NCBI GenBank assembly: GCA_046347045.1
Contig: JAXMGX010000015.1
Location: 59,540-123,539, forward strand
Source: ZC4RG30 sp046347045
Lineage (GTDB): Bacteria > Pseudomonadota > Gammaproteobacteria > Steroidobacterales > Steroidobacteraceae
Reading direction: 5' to 3'
Length of the DNA: 64,000 bases
Within the stretch, counting starts at the first letter, position 1; each line of letters opens with the position of its first letter. Position numbers and translations under genes: made by a program. Below, in pieces: positions 1 to 8,468 of the stretch. Under the pieces are notes generated by a model. The model was not told where the DNA came from, ran no database searches, and saw only the letters and a program-made list of their open reading frames with translations.

Positions 1-79
1 GTTCGGCAAGGTGCGCAAGAACATCGCGCGCCTGAAGACCGTGCAGCGCGAGCTGCGCGGCCAGAAGGGGAGCAAGTGA
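1..79 (+). CDS. rpmC: 50S ribosomal protein L29, C-terminal end (partial)
   Basis: This is the last 25 codons of a gene that begins before the window; the reading frame starts at base 2 and stops with TGA at 77-79. The residues (FGKVRKNIARLKTVQRELRG and a short basic tail) match the C-terminal helix of L29, a 23S rRNA-binding protein near the exit tunnel. The following gene is rpsQ, which is the expected neighbour in the S10 operon. Only the C-terminus is visible, so the call rests on this fragment and on synteny. Confidence 0.85.
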   Translation, partial: FGKVRKNIARLKTVQRELRGQKGSK

Positions 80-81
80 GC

Positions 82-351
82 ATGGCTGAAGCAGCCGAAA
101 AAGCGTCGCGCACGCTGACCGGAACGGTCGTCAGCGCCAAGACGGCCAAGACGATCGCCGTCGAGATCGAACGCGTGCTGAAGCATGCGCGTTACGGCAA
201 GTACATCCGCCGCACCACGCGCCTGCTCGCCCACGACGAGGCCGGCACCGCCCGCGAGGGCGACACCGTGACGATCTCGCCCTGCCGCCCGATGTCGCGC
301 CGCAAGTCGTGGGCGCTGGTGTCGGTGCTCGAGCGCGCCGCCAAGGTCTGA
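82..351 (+). CDS. rpsQ: 30S ribosomal protein S17
   Basis: An 89-residue OB-fold protein that binds 16S rRNA early in 30S assembly. The S17 core is clear (LTGTVVSAKTAKTIAVEIER near the N-terminus, then YGKYIRRTTRLLAHDE, and CRPMSRRKSW near the end). A GTG at 76 would add two residues, but the AGGGGAG at 66-72 is better spaced for the ATG at 82, so that start was chosen. The gene lies 2 bp after rpmC. S10 operon regulation cannot be judged here because the operon start is outside the window. Confidence 0.97.
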   Translation: MAEAAEKASRTLTGTVVSAKTAKTIAVEIERVLKHARYGKYIRRTTRLLAHDEAGTAREGDTVTISPCRPMSRRKSWALVSVLERAAKV

Positions 352-376
352 AGGTTTCAGGTAAGGATTCGCACAC

Positions 377-745
377 ATGATCCAGATGCAGACAGTGCTC
401 AATGCCGCCGACAACAGCGGCGCGCGGACCCTGATGTGCATCAAGGTGCTGGGCGGCTCGCATCGCCGCTACGCATCCGTTGGTGACGTCATCAAGGTGA
501 GCGTGCAGGACGCCATTCCGCGCGGCAAGGTCAAGAAGGGCGAGGTGTACGACGCCGTCGTCGTGCGTACCGCGTTCGGCGTGCGTCGTCCCGACGGCTC
601 GCTGATCCGTTTCGACGGCAATGCCGCCGTGCTGCTGAACCCGAAGCTCGAGCCCATCGGCACGCGCATTTTCGGGCCCGTGACGCGCGAGCTGCGCAAC
701 CAGCGCTTCATGAAGATCATTTCGCTGGCGCCGGAAGTTCTGTAG
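377..745 (+). CDS. rplN: 50S ribosomal protein L14
   Basis: A 122-residue protein, the usual length for L14. It starts MIQMQTVLNAADNSGA, the strongly conserved N-terminus, and ends with the RELRNQRFMKIISLAPEVL tail. It sits at the subunit interface of the 50S and is the first gene of the spc operon in gammaproteobacteria. The 25-bp gap after rpsQ contains an AAGGA ribosome binding site but no clear separate promoter. Confidence 0.98.
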   Translation: MIQMQTVLNAADNSGARTLMCIKVLGGSHRRYASVGDVIKVSVQDAIPRGKVKKGEVYDAVVVRTAFGVRRPDGSLIRFDGNAAVLLNPKLEPIGTRIFGPVTRELRNQRFMKIISLAPEVL

Positions 746-757
746 GAATTCGCGAAG

Positions 758-1078
758 ATGAACAAGATCCGCAAAGGCGATCAGGTGGTGGTGCTGTCCG
801 GCAAGGACAAGGGCCGCACGGGTCAGGTGGCGCAGGTGCTGGCCAACGGCAAGCTCGTCATCGACGGCATCAATGTCGTGAAGAAGCACGCCAAGGGCAA
901 CCCGCAGAAGCAGCAGCCGGGCGGCATCGTCGACAAGACCATGCCGCTGGCCGCCTCGAAGGTCGCCATCTGGAACGGCGCCGCGAAGAAGGCCGACCGC
1001 GTGGGCATCAAGACCCTGGCGGACGGCAAGCGCGTGCGCTTCCTCAAGTCGAACAACGAAGTGCTCGACGTCAAGTAA
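758..1078 (+). CDS. rplX: 50S ribosomal protein L24
   Basis: A 106-residue KOW-domain protein that initiates 50S assembly. The motif GDQVVVLSGKDKGRTGQV near residues 7-24 is the KOW signature, and KKHAKGNPQKQQPGGIVDK is the rRNA-binding loop. The gene follows rplN by 12 bp and precedes rplE in the canonical spc order. Confidence 0.98.
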   Translation: MNKIRKGDQVVVLSGKDKGRTGQVAQVLANGKLVIDGINVVKKHAKGNPQKQQPGGIVDKTMPLAASKVAIWNGAAKKADRVGIKTLADGKRVRFLKSNNEVLDVK

Positions 1079-1089
1079 GCAAGGCATCT

Positions 1090-1629
1090 ATGAGCAGACT
1101 GCAGGAATACTACAAGTCCACCGTCCAGCCGAAGCTGGCGAAGGACCTTGGCCTGAAGAACCCCATGCAGGTTCCGAAGATCACCAAGATCACGGTGAAC
1201 ATGGGCGTGGGCGAGGCCGTGGCCGACCGCAAGGTCGTGGATGCCGCCGCCGCCGACATGGCGAAGATCACCGGCCAGAAGCCGCTGATCACCAAGTCGA
1301 AGAAGGCCATCGCCTCGTTCAAGCTGCGCGAGAACCTGCCCATCGGCTGCAAGGTGACGCTGCGCGGCGCGCGCATGTACGAGTTCCTCGACCGCCTGAT
1401 CACGATCGCGATGCCCCGCATCCGCGATTTCCGTGGCGTGTCCGCCCGTGCCTTCGACGGCCGCGGCAACTACACGCTGGGCGTCAAGGAACAGATCATT
1501 TTCCCGGAAATCCAGTACGACCAGATCGACCAGCTGCGTGGCATGGACATCACCATCACCACGACGGCCGCGACCAACGAGCAGGGTCGCGCATTGCTGG
1601 AAGCATTCAATTTTCCGTTCCGCAAGTAA
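1090..1629 (+). CDS. rplE: 50S ribosomal protein L5
   Basis: A 179-residue protein that binds 5S rRNA and helps form the central protuberance. Conserved blocks include ITVNMGVGEAVADRKVV, GQKPLITKSKKAIASFKLRE, GCKVTLRGARMYEFLDRL and the C-terminal ITTTAATNEQGRALLEAFNF. It lies 11 bp after rplX in the same operon. Confidence 0.98.
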   Translation: MSRLQEYYKSTVQPKLAKDLGLKNPMQVPKITKITVNMGVGEAVADRKVVDAAAADMAKITGQKPLITKSKKAIASFKLRENLPIGCKVTLRGARMYEFLDRLITIAMPRIRDFRGVSARAFDGRGNYTLGVKEQIIFPEIQYDQIDQLRGMDITITTTAATNEQGRALLEAFNFPFRK

Positions 1630-1651
1630 CGGACCAGAGGAAACGACGGTA

Positions 1652-1957
1652 ATGGCCAAGACAAGCATGGTCGAACGCGAGAAGCACCGGGCGAAGACGG
1701 TGCAGAAGTACGCGGCGAAGCGCGCGCAGCTCAAGGAGCTGATCCGCAGCCCGCGCACTTCCGACGAGGCCCGCGCCGAGGCGCAGGTGAAGCTGCAGAA
1801 GCTGCCGCGCGATGCGAGCCCGACGCGCGGCCGCAACCGCTGCCAGCTCACCGGCCGGCCGCGCGGCGTGTACCGCAAGTTCGGCCTGGCGCGCACCAAG
1901 ATCCGCGAAGTCGCCAACCGTGGCGAAATCCCCGGCCTCGTGAAGTCGAGCTGGTAG
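1652..1957 (+). CDS. rpsN: 30S ribosomal protein S14 (long, zinc-free form)
   Basis: The ATG at 1652 opens a 101-residue protein. The length and the presence of a single cysteine (RCQLTGRPRG) mark the long form without the two CXXC zinc pairs found in the 61-residue form. The C-terminus (GVYRKFGLARTKIREVANRG, then LVKSSW) is diagnostic. S14 binds the head of the 30S subunit. The gene sits between rplE and rpsH as expected. Confidence 0.97.
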   Translation: MAKTSMVEREKHRAKTVQKYAAKRAQLKELIRSPRTSDEARAEAQVKLQKLPRDASPTRGRNRCQLTGRPRGVYRKFGLARTKIREVANRGEIPGLVKSSW

Positions 1958-1970
1958 GAGCAGTAGAAGC

Positions 1971-2366
1971 ATGAGCATGACCGATCCAGTCGCCGATCTG
2001 CTGACCCGCATCCGCAACGGGCAGAGCGCCGGCAAGGCAAACGTGAGCCTCGACTCGTCGAAGATCAAGACGGCCATCGCCCGCGTCCTGAAGGACGAGG
2101 GCTATGTCGCCGACTTCCACGTCGAGAACGACACCGGCAAGCCGCGCCTGATCATCGACCTGAAGTATTTCGAGGGCCGCCCCGTCATCGACCGCCTCGA
2201 GCGCGTGTCGCGTCCTGGCCTGCGGATCTACCGCAGCAAGAACGACCTGCCGAAGGTGCTCGGCGGCATGGGCACCGTGATCGTCTCCACCCCGCAGGGC
2301 GTGATGACCGACCGCCAGGCTCGTGCCACGGGGCAGGGCGGCGAAGTGCTGTGCATCGTCGCCTGA
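1971..2366 (+). CDS. rpsH: 30S ribosomal protein S8
   Basis: A 131-residue protein starting MSMTDPVADLLTRIRNGQSA and ending with the conserved TPQGVMTDRQAR...GGEVLCIVA. It binds the 16S central domain. In E. coli S8 is the translational repressor of the spc operon; no S8-binding mRNA hairpin was identified here by eye. An AGGAG site lies just upstream of the start. Confidence 0.98.
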   Translation: MSMTDPVADLLTRIRNGQSAGKANVSLDSSKIKTAIARVLKDEGYVADFHVENDTGKPRLIIDLKYFEGRPVIDRLERVSRPGLRIYRSKNDLPKVLGGMGTVIVSTPQGVMTDRQARATGQGGEVLCIVA

Positions 2367-2379
2367 GGTTGCCAAGAAC

Positions 2380-2910
2380 ATGTCGCGAGTAGCAAAGAAT
2401 CCGGTGAGCCTCCCGCAGGGTGTGAGCGCCACCGTTGCCTCCAACGTGGTCACCATCAAGGGTGCCAAGGGCACGCTGAGCCTGGCGCTTGGCAACGACG
2501 TCACCGTGTCCGAGAAGGACAAGGTCCTGCAGGTTGCCTTCGGCAAGTCCGAAGGCGCCCGGATGCGCGCCGGCTCCACCCGCGCGCACCTGGCCAACAT
2601 GGTCACCGGCGTCACCAAGGGCTACGAGAAGAAGCTCGAGCTGGTGGGCGTGGGTTACCGCGCCGCCGTGCAGGGCAAGGCCCTGAACCTGACGCTCGGC
2701 TTCTCGCATGCGGTGGTGGTCGACATCCCCGAGGGGATCACCATCGAGGCGCCCAGCCAGACGGAAATCGTCATCAAGGGCGTCGACAAGCAGCGCGTCG
2801 GACAGATTGCCGCGAACATCCGCGAGATCCGTCCGCCCGAGCCCTACAAGGGCAAGGGCGTGAAGTACTCCGACGAGAAGATCAGTTTGAAGGAAGGCAA
2901 GAAGAAGTAG
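2380..2910 (+). CDS. rplF: 50S ribosomal protein L6
   Basis: A 176-residue protein starting MSRVAKNPVSLPQGVSATV, the conserved L6 N-terminus, 13 bp after rpsH. Two repeated L6 folds are visible, the second ending with RQRVGQ-like residues (KQRVGQIAANIREIRPPEP) and the tail YKGKGVKYSDE. In-frame codons continue upstream into rpsH but the ATG at 2380 gives the family length. L6 is near the factor-binding site of the 50S. Confidence 0.97.
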   Translation: MSRVAKNPVSLPQGVSATVASNVVTIKGAKGTLSLALGNDVTVSEKDKVLQVAFGKSEGARMRAGSTRAHLANMVTGVTKGYEKKLELVGVGYRAAVQGKALNLTLGFSHAVVVDIPEGITIEAPSQTEIVIKGVDKQRVGQIAANIREIRPPEPYKGKGVKYSDEKISLKEGKKK

Positions 2911-2929
2911 CCTTCAAGGGTCAATAACC

Positions 2930-3301
2930 ATGTCGCTAACCTCCAAAGACCGCCGGCAGCGCCGCGCATTCAAGAGCCGGTTGCATATCCGCGAGCTGGG
3001 CGTTGCCCGGCTGACGGTGCACCGCACGCCGCGTCACATCTATGCGCAGGTGTTCGATGCCTCGGGCGCAAAGGTGCTCGCTTCGGCCTCCACCGTTCAG
3101 TCCGAGGTGAGCAAGGACCTGAAGAGCGCCGGCAAGGGCACGGGCAACGTGGACGCGGCCAAGGCCGTGGGCCGCGAGATCGCCGCGCGCGCCAAGGCCG
3201 CGGGCATCAGCAAGGTTGCGTTCGATCGCTCGGGATTCCGCTTCCACGGTCGCGTCAAGGCACTGGCCGACGCGGCGCGCGAAGCCGGTCTCGAGTTCTA
3301 A
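2930..3301 (+). CDS. rplR: 50S ribosomal protein L18
   Basis: A 123-residue 5S rRNA-binding protein. The RRAFKSRLHIRELG N-terminus, RHIYAQVFDASGAKVLASAS core and C-terminal AFDRSGFRFHGRVKALADAA are typical. It follows rplF by 19 bp and precedes rpsE. Confidence 0.97.
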   Translation: MSLTSKDRRQRRAFKSRLHIRELGVARLTVHRTPRHIYAQVFDASGAKVLASASTVQSEVSKDLKSAGKGTGNVDAAKAVGREIAARAKAAGISKVAFDRSGFRFHGRVKALADAAREAGLEF

Positions 3302-3319
3302 CCCAGGCGGGAATGTCAG

Positions 3320-3829
3320 ATGGCACGAGTTGAAAGAAAAGATCAGCCCTCGGATGGCATGTCCGAGAAGCTTGTCGCGGTCAATCGCACGGCCAAGGTC
3401 GTGAAGGGTGGCCGGCAGTTCGGCTTCACCGCGCTCACCGTGGTGGGCGACCAGAGCGGCCGCGTGGGTTTCGGCTTCGGCAAGGCCCGCGAGGTGCCGG
3501 TGGCGATCCAGAAGGCCATGGCGCATGCGCGTCGCAACCTGGTGAACGTGAGCCTGAAGAAGGACACGCTGCACTACGCGGTGCGCGGCACCCACGGCGC
3601 CACGCGCGTGCTGATGCAGCCGGCTTCCGACGGTACGGGCGTCATCGCCGGCGGCGCGATGCGTGCGGTGCTGGAATGCGTGGGCGTGCGCAATGTGCTC
3701 GCCAAGAGCTACGGCTCGCGCAACCCGATCAACGTCGTGCGCGCCACGATCAACGCGCTGTCGGCCGTGCGCTCGCCGGACGACATCGCCGCCAAGCGCG
3801 GCAAGTCGGTCGAAGAGATCCTGGGTTAA
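3320..3829 (+). CDS. rpsE: 30S ribosomal protein S5
   Basis: A 169-residue protein of the mRNA entry and accuracy centre. VKGGRQFGFTALTVVGD and GFGFGKAREVPVAIQKAM form the double-stranded RNA-binding-like domain, followed by the C-terminal NVLAKSYGSRNPINVVRATI. The N-terminal extension (about 15 residues) is short and charged. It is the usual gene between rplR and rpmD. Confidence 0.98.
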   Translation: MARVERKDQPSDGMSEKLVAVNRTAKVVKGGRQFGFTALTVVGDQSGRVGFGFGKAREVPVAIQKAMAHARRNLVNVSLKKDTLHYAVRGTHGATRVLMQPASDGTGVIAGGAMRAVLECVGVRNVLAKSYGSRNPINVVRATINALSAVRSPDDIAAKRGKSVEEILG

Positions 3830-3833
3830 CGCC

Positions 3834-4019
3834 ATGGCCAAGAGCATCCGCGTCACCCAGCTCAAGAGCACCTTCGGTGAGCTGAAGAACATTATTTCGT
3901 CCGTGAAGGGACTCGGGCTGCGCCGTCGCCACCACTCGGTGGTCGTGGCCGACACCCCCGAGAACCGCGGCATGATCAACACCGCGATCCACCTGCTGAA
4001 GGTGGAAGAGGCAAAGTGA
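3834..4019 (+). CDS. rpmD: 50S ribosomal protein L30
   Basis: A 61-residue protein, the normal size for bacterial L30. The sequence runs MAKSIRVTQLKSTFG, then GLGLRRRHHSVVVADTPENR, and ends LLKVEEAK. It begins 4 bp after rpsE. Its TGA overlaps the rplO ATG by one base, so the two are probably translationally coupled. Confidence 0.96.
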   Translation: MAKSIRVTQLKSTFGELKNIISSVKGLGLRRRHHSVVVADTPENRGMINTAIHLLKVEEAK

Positions 4020-4453
4020 TGAGACTGAACAGCATCAAGCCGGGCGAGGGCAGCAAGCGTTCGCGCCTGCGCGTGGGCCGCGGCGCTTCGGCCGGCCAGG
4101 GCAAGACCTGCGGCCGTGGCGTGAAGGGCCAGCGCGCGCGCAAGGGCGGCTACCACAAGGTGGGCTTCGAAGGCGGCCAGATGCCGCTGCAGCGTCGCCT
4201 GCCCAAGGTGGGCTTCCGCTCGAAGATCAAGGCCACCCGCGCCGAAGTGCGGCTGTCGGAACTGAACGGCATCGAGGCCGCGGTGATCGACCTCGAGGCG
4301 CTGAAAAAGGCCGGCGTCGTGGACGTGTTCGCCGAGCAGGCCAAGGTGGTCCTGTCGGGCGAGCTCAAGAAGGCCGTGAAGCTCAAGGGCATCGGCGCCA
4401 CCAAGGGCGCCGCGGATGCCATTGCCAAGGCCGGCGGCAGCATCGAGGCCTGA
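4019..4453 (+). CDS. rplO: 50S ribosomal protein L15
   Basis: A 144-residue late-assembly 50S protein. It begins MRLNSIKPGEGSKRSRLRVG and carries the Gly/Arg-rich GQGKTCGRGVKGQRARKGG segment typical of L15. The start at 4019 overlaps the rpmD stop by one base; a GTG three bases earlier is possible but less typical. Confidence 0.97.
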   Translation: MRLNSIKPGEGSKRSRLRVGRGASAGQGKTCGRGVKGQRARKGGYHKVGFEGGQMPLQRRLPKVGFRSKIKATRAEVRLSELNGIEAAVIDLEALKKAGVVDVFAEQAKVVLSGELKKAVKLKGIGATKGAADAIAKAGGSIEA

Positions 4454-4481
4454 AGGCTCTTTCAAGGATACCGAGAACGTA

Positions 4482-5834
4482 GTGGCCAACAACCCGTCAA
4501 CGAACCCGACCGCCGCGCTCGGCGATGCAGCACGCATCGGCGAGATCCGCGGCCGCCTGCTGTTCCTGATCGGGGCGCTGATCGTCTACCGCGTGGGCAC
4601 GTTCATTCCCGTGCCGGGCATCGATCCGGCGCGCGTGGCCGCGTTCTTCAACGACCAGTCGGGCACCATCCTCGGCGTCGTGAACATGTTCTCGGGCGGT
4701 GCGCTGTCGCGCCTGTCGATCTTCGCCATGGGCGTGATGCCCTACATTTCGGCCTCGATCATCATCCAGATGCTGTCGATGGTCGTGCCCTCGCTGATGG
4801 AACTGCGCAAGGAAGGCGAGTCCGGCCGGCGCAAGATCACGCAGCTCACGCGCTACGGCACCGTGGTGCTGGGCGTGTTCCAGTCGTTTGCCGCGGCGGT
4901 GACGCTGCAGAGCAATGGCATGGTGCTGACCCCGGGCGTGTTCACCTGGCTGTTCCCGGCCACGGTGACGATGACCACCGGCACGATGTTCCTGATGTGG
5001 CTGGGCGAGCAGATCACCGAGCGCGGGATCGGCAACGGCATCTCGATGATCATCCTGGTGGGCATCATCGCGGGCCTGCCGGGCGCCGTGGGCCGCACCA
5101 TCGAGCAGGTGAATACCGGCGAAATGGCCGGCCCGATCGCCATCTTCCTGCTGGCCACCGTGGTGCTGGTCACCGCGTTCTGCGTGTTCGTCGAGCGCGC
5201 GCAGCGCCGCATCACCGTGAACTACGCCAAGCGGCAGGTGGGCCGGCGGCTCATGGGCGGTCAGACCACGCACCTGCCGTTCAAGCTGAACATGTCGGGC
5301 GTGATCCCGCCGATCTTCGCCTCGAGCCTGCTGCTGTTCCCGGCGACGATCGCGAGCTTCCTGGGTTCGAACCCGAATTCCGCGGCCAGCGGCGTGCTGC
5401 AGCGCGTGGCCGCGTCGCTGTCGTATGGCCAGCCGCTGCACATGGTGCTGTACGGTGCGCTGATCATCGGTTTCGCGTTCTTCTACACCGCGCTGGTGTT
5501 CAACTCGCGCGACACCGCCGAGAACCTCCAGAAATCGGGCGCCTTCATTCCAGGGATTCGCCCGGGCAAGAACACCGGGGAGTACATCGACAAGGTGCTC
5601 ACCCGCCTGACGCTGTGGGGCGCGCTGTACATGACGTTCGTGTGCCTCGTGCCCGAAATGCTGATGGCCGGCCAGGGCGTGCCGTTCCAGTTCGGCGGCA
5701 CGTCGCTGCTGATCGTGGTGGTGGTGGTGATGGATTTCATCGCGCAGCTTCAGGCCCATGCGATGTCGCACCAGTATCCGGGATTGATGAAGAAGGCCAA
5801 CCTGCTGGGTGGCCGCAACAACGGTGGCGGTTGA
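4482..5834 (+). CDS. secY: Protein translocase subunit SecY
   Basis: A 450-residue inner-membrane protein forming the SecYEG channel for export and membrane insertion. About ten hydrophobic helices are visible. Conserved segments include the FIPVPGIDP and FNDQSG plug region, the MGVMPYISASIIIQML stretch, and the loop GQTTHLPFKLNMSGVIPPIF. The start is a GTG at 4482, since no ATG gives a plausible N-terminus and upstream codons overlap rplO. It lies in the standard place after rplO. Confidence 0.97.
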   Translation: MANNPSTNPTAALGDAARIGEIRGRLLFLIGALIVYRVGTFIPVPGIDPARVAAFFNDQSGTILGVVNMFSGGALSRLSIFAMGVMPYISASIIIQMLSMVVPSLMELRKEGESGRRKITQLTRYGTVVLGVFQSFAAAVTLQSNGMVLTPGVFTWLFPATVTMTTGTMFLMWLGEQITERGIGNGISMIILVGIIAGLPGAVGRTIEQVNTGEMAGPIAIFLLATVVLVTAFCVFVERAQRRITVNYAKRQVGRRLMGGQTTHLPFKLNMSGVIPPIFASSLLLFPATIASFLGSNPNSAASGVLQRVAASLSYGQPLHMVLYGALIIGFAFFYTALVFNSRDTAENLQKSGAFIPGIRPGKNTGEYIDKVLTRLTLWGALYMTFVCLVPEMLMAGQGVPFQFGGTSLLIVVVVVMDFIAQLQAHAMSHQYPGLMKKANLLGGRNNGGG

Positions 5835-5867
5835 AGGCCGCTGCGTTGAGCAACAGAGGGTTTTGAA

Positions 5868-5981
5868 ATGAAGGTTCGTCCGTCCGTAAAGAAGATCTGC
5901 AAGAACTGCAAGATCGTGCGCCGCAAGCGCATCGTCTACGTGATCTGTTCCGAGACGCGCCACAAGCAGAGGCAGGGCTGA
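5868..5981 (+). CDS. rpmJ: 50S ribosomal protein L36 (zinc-binding form)
   Basis: A 37-residue protein found directly after secY. It keeps the zinc ribbon ligands Cys11, Cys14, Cys27 and His32 and ends HKQRQG, so this is the zinc-binding (C+) type. There is no infA between secY and rpmJ, which is the gammaproteobacterial rather than betaproteobacterial arrangement. Confidence 0.97.
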   Translation: MKVRPSVKKICKNCKIVRRKRIVYVICSETRHKQRQG

Positions 5982-5984
5982 TCC

Positions 5985-6365
5985 ATGGCACGCATAGCCG
6001 GCATCAACATTCCGATGAACAAGCACGTGTGGGTGGGGCTCACCCACATCTTCGGCGTGGGCCGCACGCGCGCGAAGGAATGCTGCGAGATCACGGGCGT
6101 GAACCCCTCCACCAAGGTGAAGGATCTCACCGACGCCGAAGTTGCCGCGCTGCGCTCGCAGATCGCCAAGTGGGCGGTCGAGGGCGACCTGCGCCGCGAG
6201 GTGTCGATGAACATCAAGCGCCTGATGGACCTGGGCACCTGGCGCGGCATGCGCCATCGCAAGGGCCTGCCGCTGCGCGGCCAGCGCACGCGCACCAATG
6301 CGCGCACGCGCAAGGGCCCGCGCAAGCAGGCCGTGAAGCTGAACGCGCCTCCGGGCAAGGCGTAA
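5985..6365 (+). CDS. rpsM: 30S ribosomal protein S13
   Basis: A 126-residue protein starting MARIAGINIPMNKHVWVGLT, with the helix-hairpin-helix IFGVGRTRAKEC and the C-terminal GMRHRKGLPLRGQRTRTNAR. S13 contacts tRNA and the 50S through bridge B1. It opens the alpha operon and starts 3 bp after rpmJ, so both operons may be cotranscribed here. Confidence 0.98.
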   Translation: MARIAGINIPMNKHVWVGLTHIFGVGRTRAKECCEITGVNPSTKVKDLTDAEVAALRSQIAKWAVEGDLRREVSMNIKRLMDLGTWRGMRHRKGLPLRGQRTRTNARTRKGPRKQAVKLNAPPGKA

Positions 6366-6399
6366 GGCCCCAACGAGATTACTGGAGCACTAGAGCAAG

Positions 6400-6816
6400 A
6401 TGGCCGACCAGAAGACCGCAGCCGCCAACGCCGCTGCCGCAGCGAAGAAGCCGAAGAAGGCACGCAAGAACGTGCTGGACGGCATCGCGCACATCCACGC
6501 GTCGTTCAACAACACGATCATCACGATCACCGACCGCCAGGGCAACACGCTGTCCTGGGCCACGTCGGGTGGTTGCGGTTTCCGTGGTTCGCGCAAGAGC
6601 ACGCCGTTCGCCGCGCAGGTGGCCGCCGAGAAGGCCGGCAATGCCGCGCAGGAACACGGCCTGAAGAACGTGGAAGTGCGCGTCGGCGGCCCCGGCCCCG
6701 GCCGCGAGTCCGCGGTGCGTGCGCTGAACGGCTGCGGACTCAAGATCACCAGCATCGAGGACGTGACGCCGATTCCGCACAACGGCTGCCGTCCGCCCAA
6801 GAAGCGTCGCGTCTGA
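6400..6816 (+). CDS. rpsK: 30S ribosomal protein S11
   Basis: A 138-residue platform protein. The core is unmistakable: DGIAHIHASFNNTIITITDR, SWATSGGCGFRGSRKSTPFAA and the C-terminal DVTPIPHNGCRPPKKRRV. The first about 25 residues are an Ala/Lys-rich extension somewhat longer than in E. coli. Confidence 0.98.
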   Translation: MADQKTAAANAAAAAKKPKKARKNVLDGIAHIHASFNNTIITITDRQGNTLSWATSGGCGFRGSRKSTPFAAQVAAEKAGNAAQEHGLKNVEVRVGGPGPGRESAVRALNGCGLKITSIEDVTPIPHNGCRPPKKRRV

Positions 6817-6824
6817 GGTAAGTC

Positions 6825-7448
6825 ATGGCACGTTACATTGGCCCCAAGTGCAAGCTCTCGCGTCGCGAAGGCACCGACCTGTTCCTGAAGAGCGGCGCCA
6901 AGCCGCTTGAAAGCAAGTGCAAGCTCCAGGTGCCGCCCGGCGGCATCAAGGGCGAGCGCCGCCAGCGCCTGTCGGACTACGGCACGCAGCTGCGCGAGAA
7001 GCAGAAGCTGCGCCGCATGTACGGCGTGCTCGAGCGCCAGTTCAGCAACTACTACGAGGAAGCCGCGCGCCGCCAGGGCGCCACGGGCGAGAACCTGCTG
7101 AAGCTGCTCGAGTGCCGGCTGGACAACGTGGTCTACCGCATGGGCTTCGCCGCCACGCGCGCCGAGGCGCGCCAGCTGGTGAGCCACAAGGGCGTGGAAG
7201 TGAACGGCGCGGCCGTCACGATCGCCTCGTACCAGGTGAAGGCCGGCGACGTGGTGCAGATCCGCGAGAAGTCGCGCAAGCAGCTGCGCGTGCAGAACGC
7301 GCTGACCGTTGCCGCGCAGGTGGGTTTCCCGGAGTGGCTGGAAGTCAACGAGAAAGAGATGCGCGGCGTGTTCAAGGCGGCCCCGAACCGCGACGACGTG
7401 CTGCCGGACATCAACGAAAACCTCGTTGTCGAGCTCTACTCGAAGTAA
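6825..7448 (+). CDS. rpsD: 30S ribosomal protein S4
   Basis: A 207-residue primary 16S rRNA-binding protein. It starts MARYIGPKCKLSRREGTDLF and carries the S4 RNA-binding domain in the second half (RLDNVVYRMGFAATRAEARQ, VSHKGVEVNG). In E. coli S4 represses the alpha operon by binding its leader; a comparable structure was not searched for. It begins 8 bp after rpsK. Confidence 0.98.
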   Translation: MARYIGPKCKLSRREGTDLFLKSGAKPLESKCKLQVPPGGIKGERRQRLSDYGTQLREKQKLRRMYGVLERQFSNYYEEAARRQGATGENLLKLLECRLDNVVYRMGFAATRAEARQLVSHKGVEVNGAAVTIASYQVKAGDVVQIREKSRKQLRVQNALTVAAQVGFPEWLEVNEKEMRGVFKAAPNRDDVLPDINENLVVELYSK

Positions 7449-7461
7449 TGGCGGAGGTTCG

Positions 7462-8457
7462 ATGCAATCTTCAGTGAATGAATTCCTCAAGCCCCGCGTC
7501 GTCAAGGTGCACCCGGTTGCGCCGCGGCAGGCGCGCGTGGTGATCGAACCCTTCGAGCGCGGCTTCGGCCACACGCTGGGCAACGCGCTGCGGCGCGTGC
7601 TGCTGTCGTCCATGCCGGGCGCCGCGATCACCGAAGTGGAGATCGAGGGCGTGCTGCACGAATACACCTCGATCGAGGGCGTGCAGGAAGACGTGGTCGA
7701 CGTGCTGCTGAACCTGAAGGCCGTGGCCATCAAGATGCACTCGCGCGACAGCGCCGAGCTGCGCCTGAACAAGCGCGGTCCCGGCCCGGTGACGGCCGGC
7801 GACATCCAGGTGGACCACGACATCGAGATCGTGAACCCCGAGCTCGTGATCGCGCACCTGACGCAGGCGGGCAGCCTGTCGATGACGCTGAAGGTCGAGA
7901 AGGGCCGCGGCTATCGTCCGGCGGTGCAGCGCGCCGCGTTCGAGGAGAGCTCGCGCCCGATCGGTCGCCTGCAGCTCGACGCCTCGTTCAGCCCCGTGCG
8001 CCGCGTGACCTACGCGGTCGACTCGGCGCGCGTGGAACAGCGCACCGACCTCGACAAGCTGGTGCTCGACATCGAGACCAACGGCACGATCGACGCCGAG
8101 GAAGCCATCCGCCGCGCGGGCGCCATCCTCAAGGACCAGCTGTCGGTGTTCGTCGACCTGCAGGGCGAGGACGAGGCTGTCAGCAAGGTCGCGGAGATGC
8201 AGTTCGACCCGCTGCTGCTGCGTCCGGTGGACGAGCTGGAACTCACGGTCCGCAGCGCGAACTGCCTGAAGGCCGAGAACATCCATTACATCGGCGACCT
8301 CGTGCAGCGCACGGAAGTGGAGCTGCTGCGCACCCCCAACCTCGGCAAGAAGTCGCTCACCGAGATCAAGGAAGTGCTGCAGGGCCACGGCCTGATGCTG
8401 GGCATGCGCCTGGACGGCTGGCCGCCCGCGGGCCTGCGTCACGAAGATAGCAACTAA
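7462..8457 (+). CDS. rpoA: RNA polymerase alpha subunit
   Basis: A 331-residue subunit, the family length. The N-terminal dimerization domain contains FERGFGHTLGNALRRVLLSS and the C-terminal domain (about residues 245-325) contains RSANCLKAENIHYIGDLVQR and LGKKSLTEIKEVL, the DNA UP-element and activator-contact region. The ATG at 7462 is preceded by GGAGG at 7453-7457, which decides the start. It is the penultimate gene of the alpha operon. Confidence 0.98.
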   Translation: MQSSVNEFLKPRVVKVHPVAPRQARVVIEPFERGFGHTLGNALRRVLLSSMPGAAITEVEIEGVLHEYTSIEGVQEDVVDVLLNLKAVAIKMHSRDSAELRLNKRGPGPVTAGDIQVDHDIEIVNPELVIAHLTQAGSLSMTLKVEKGRGYRPAVQRAAFEESSRPIGRLQLDASFSPVRRVTYAVDSARVEQRTDLDKLVLDIETNGTIDAEEAIRRAGAILKDQLSVFVDLQGEDEAVSKVAEMQFDPLLLRPVDELELTVRSANCLKAENIHYIGDLVQRTEVELLRTPNLGKKSLTEIKEVLQGHGLMLGMRLDGWPPAGLRHEDSN

Positions 8458-8468
8458 GAGATCAATCA

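Noticed and set aside
4497..6257. Long open frame of 586 codons antisense to secY and rpmJ-rpsM
   Set aside because: It mirrors well-known genes in a GC-rich region, its product is His/Arg/Ala-rich low complexity with no recognisable domain, and it has no ribosome binding site.
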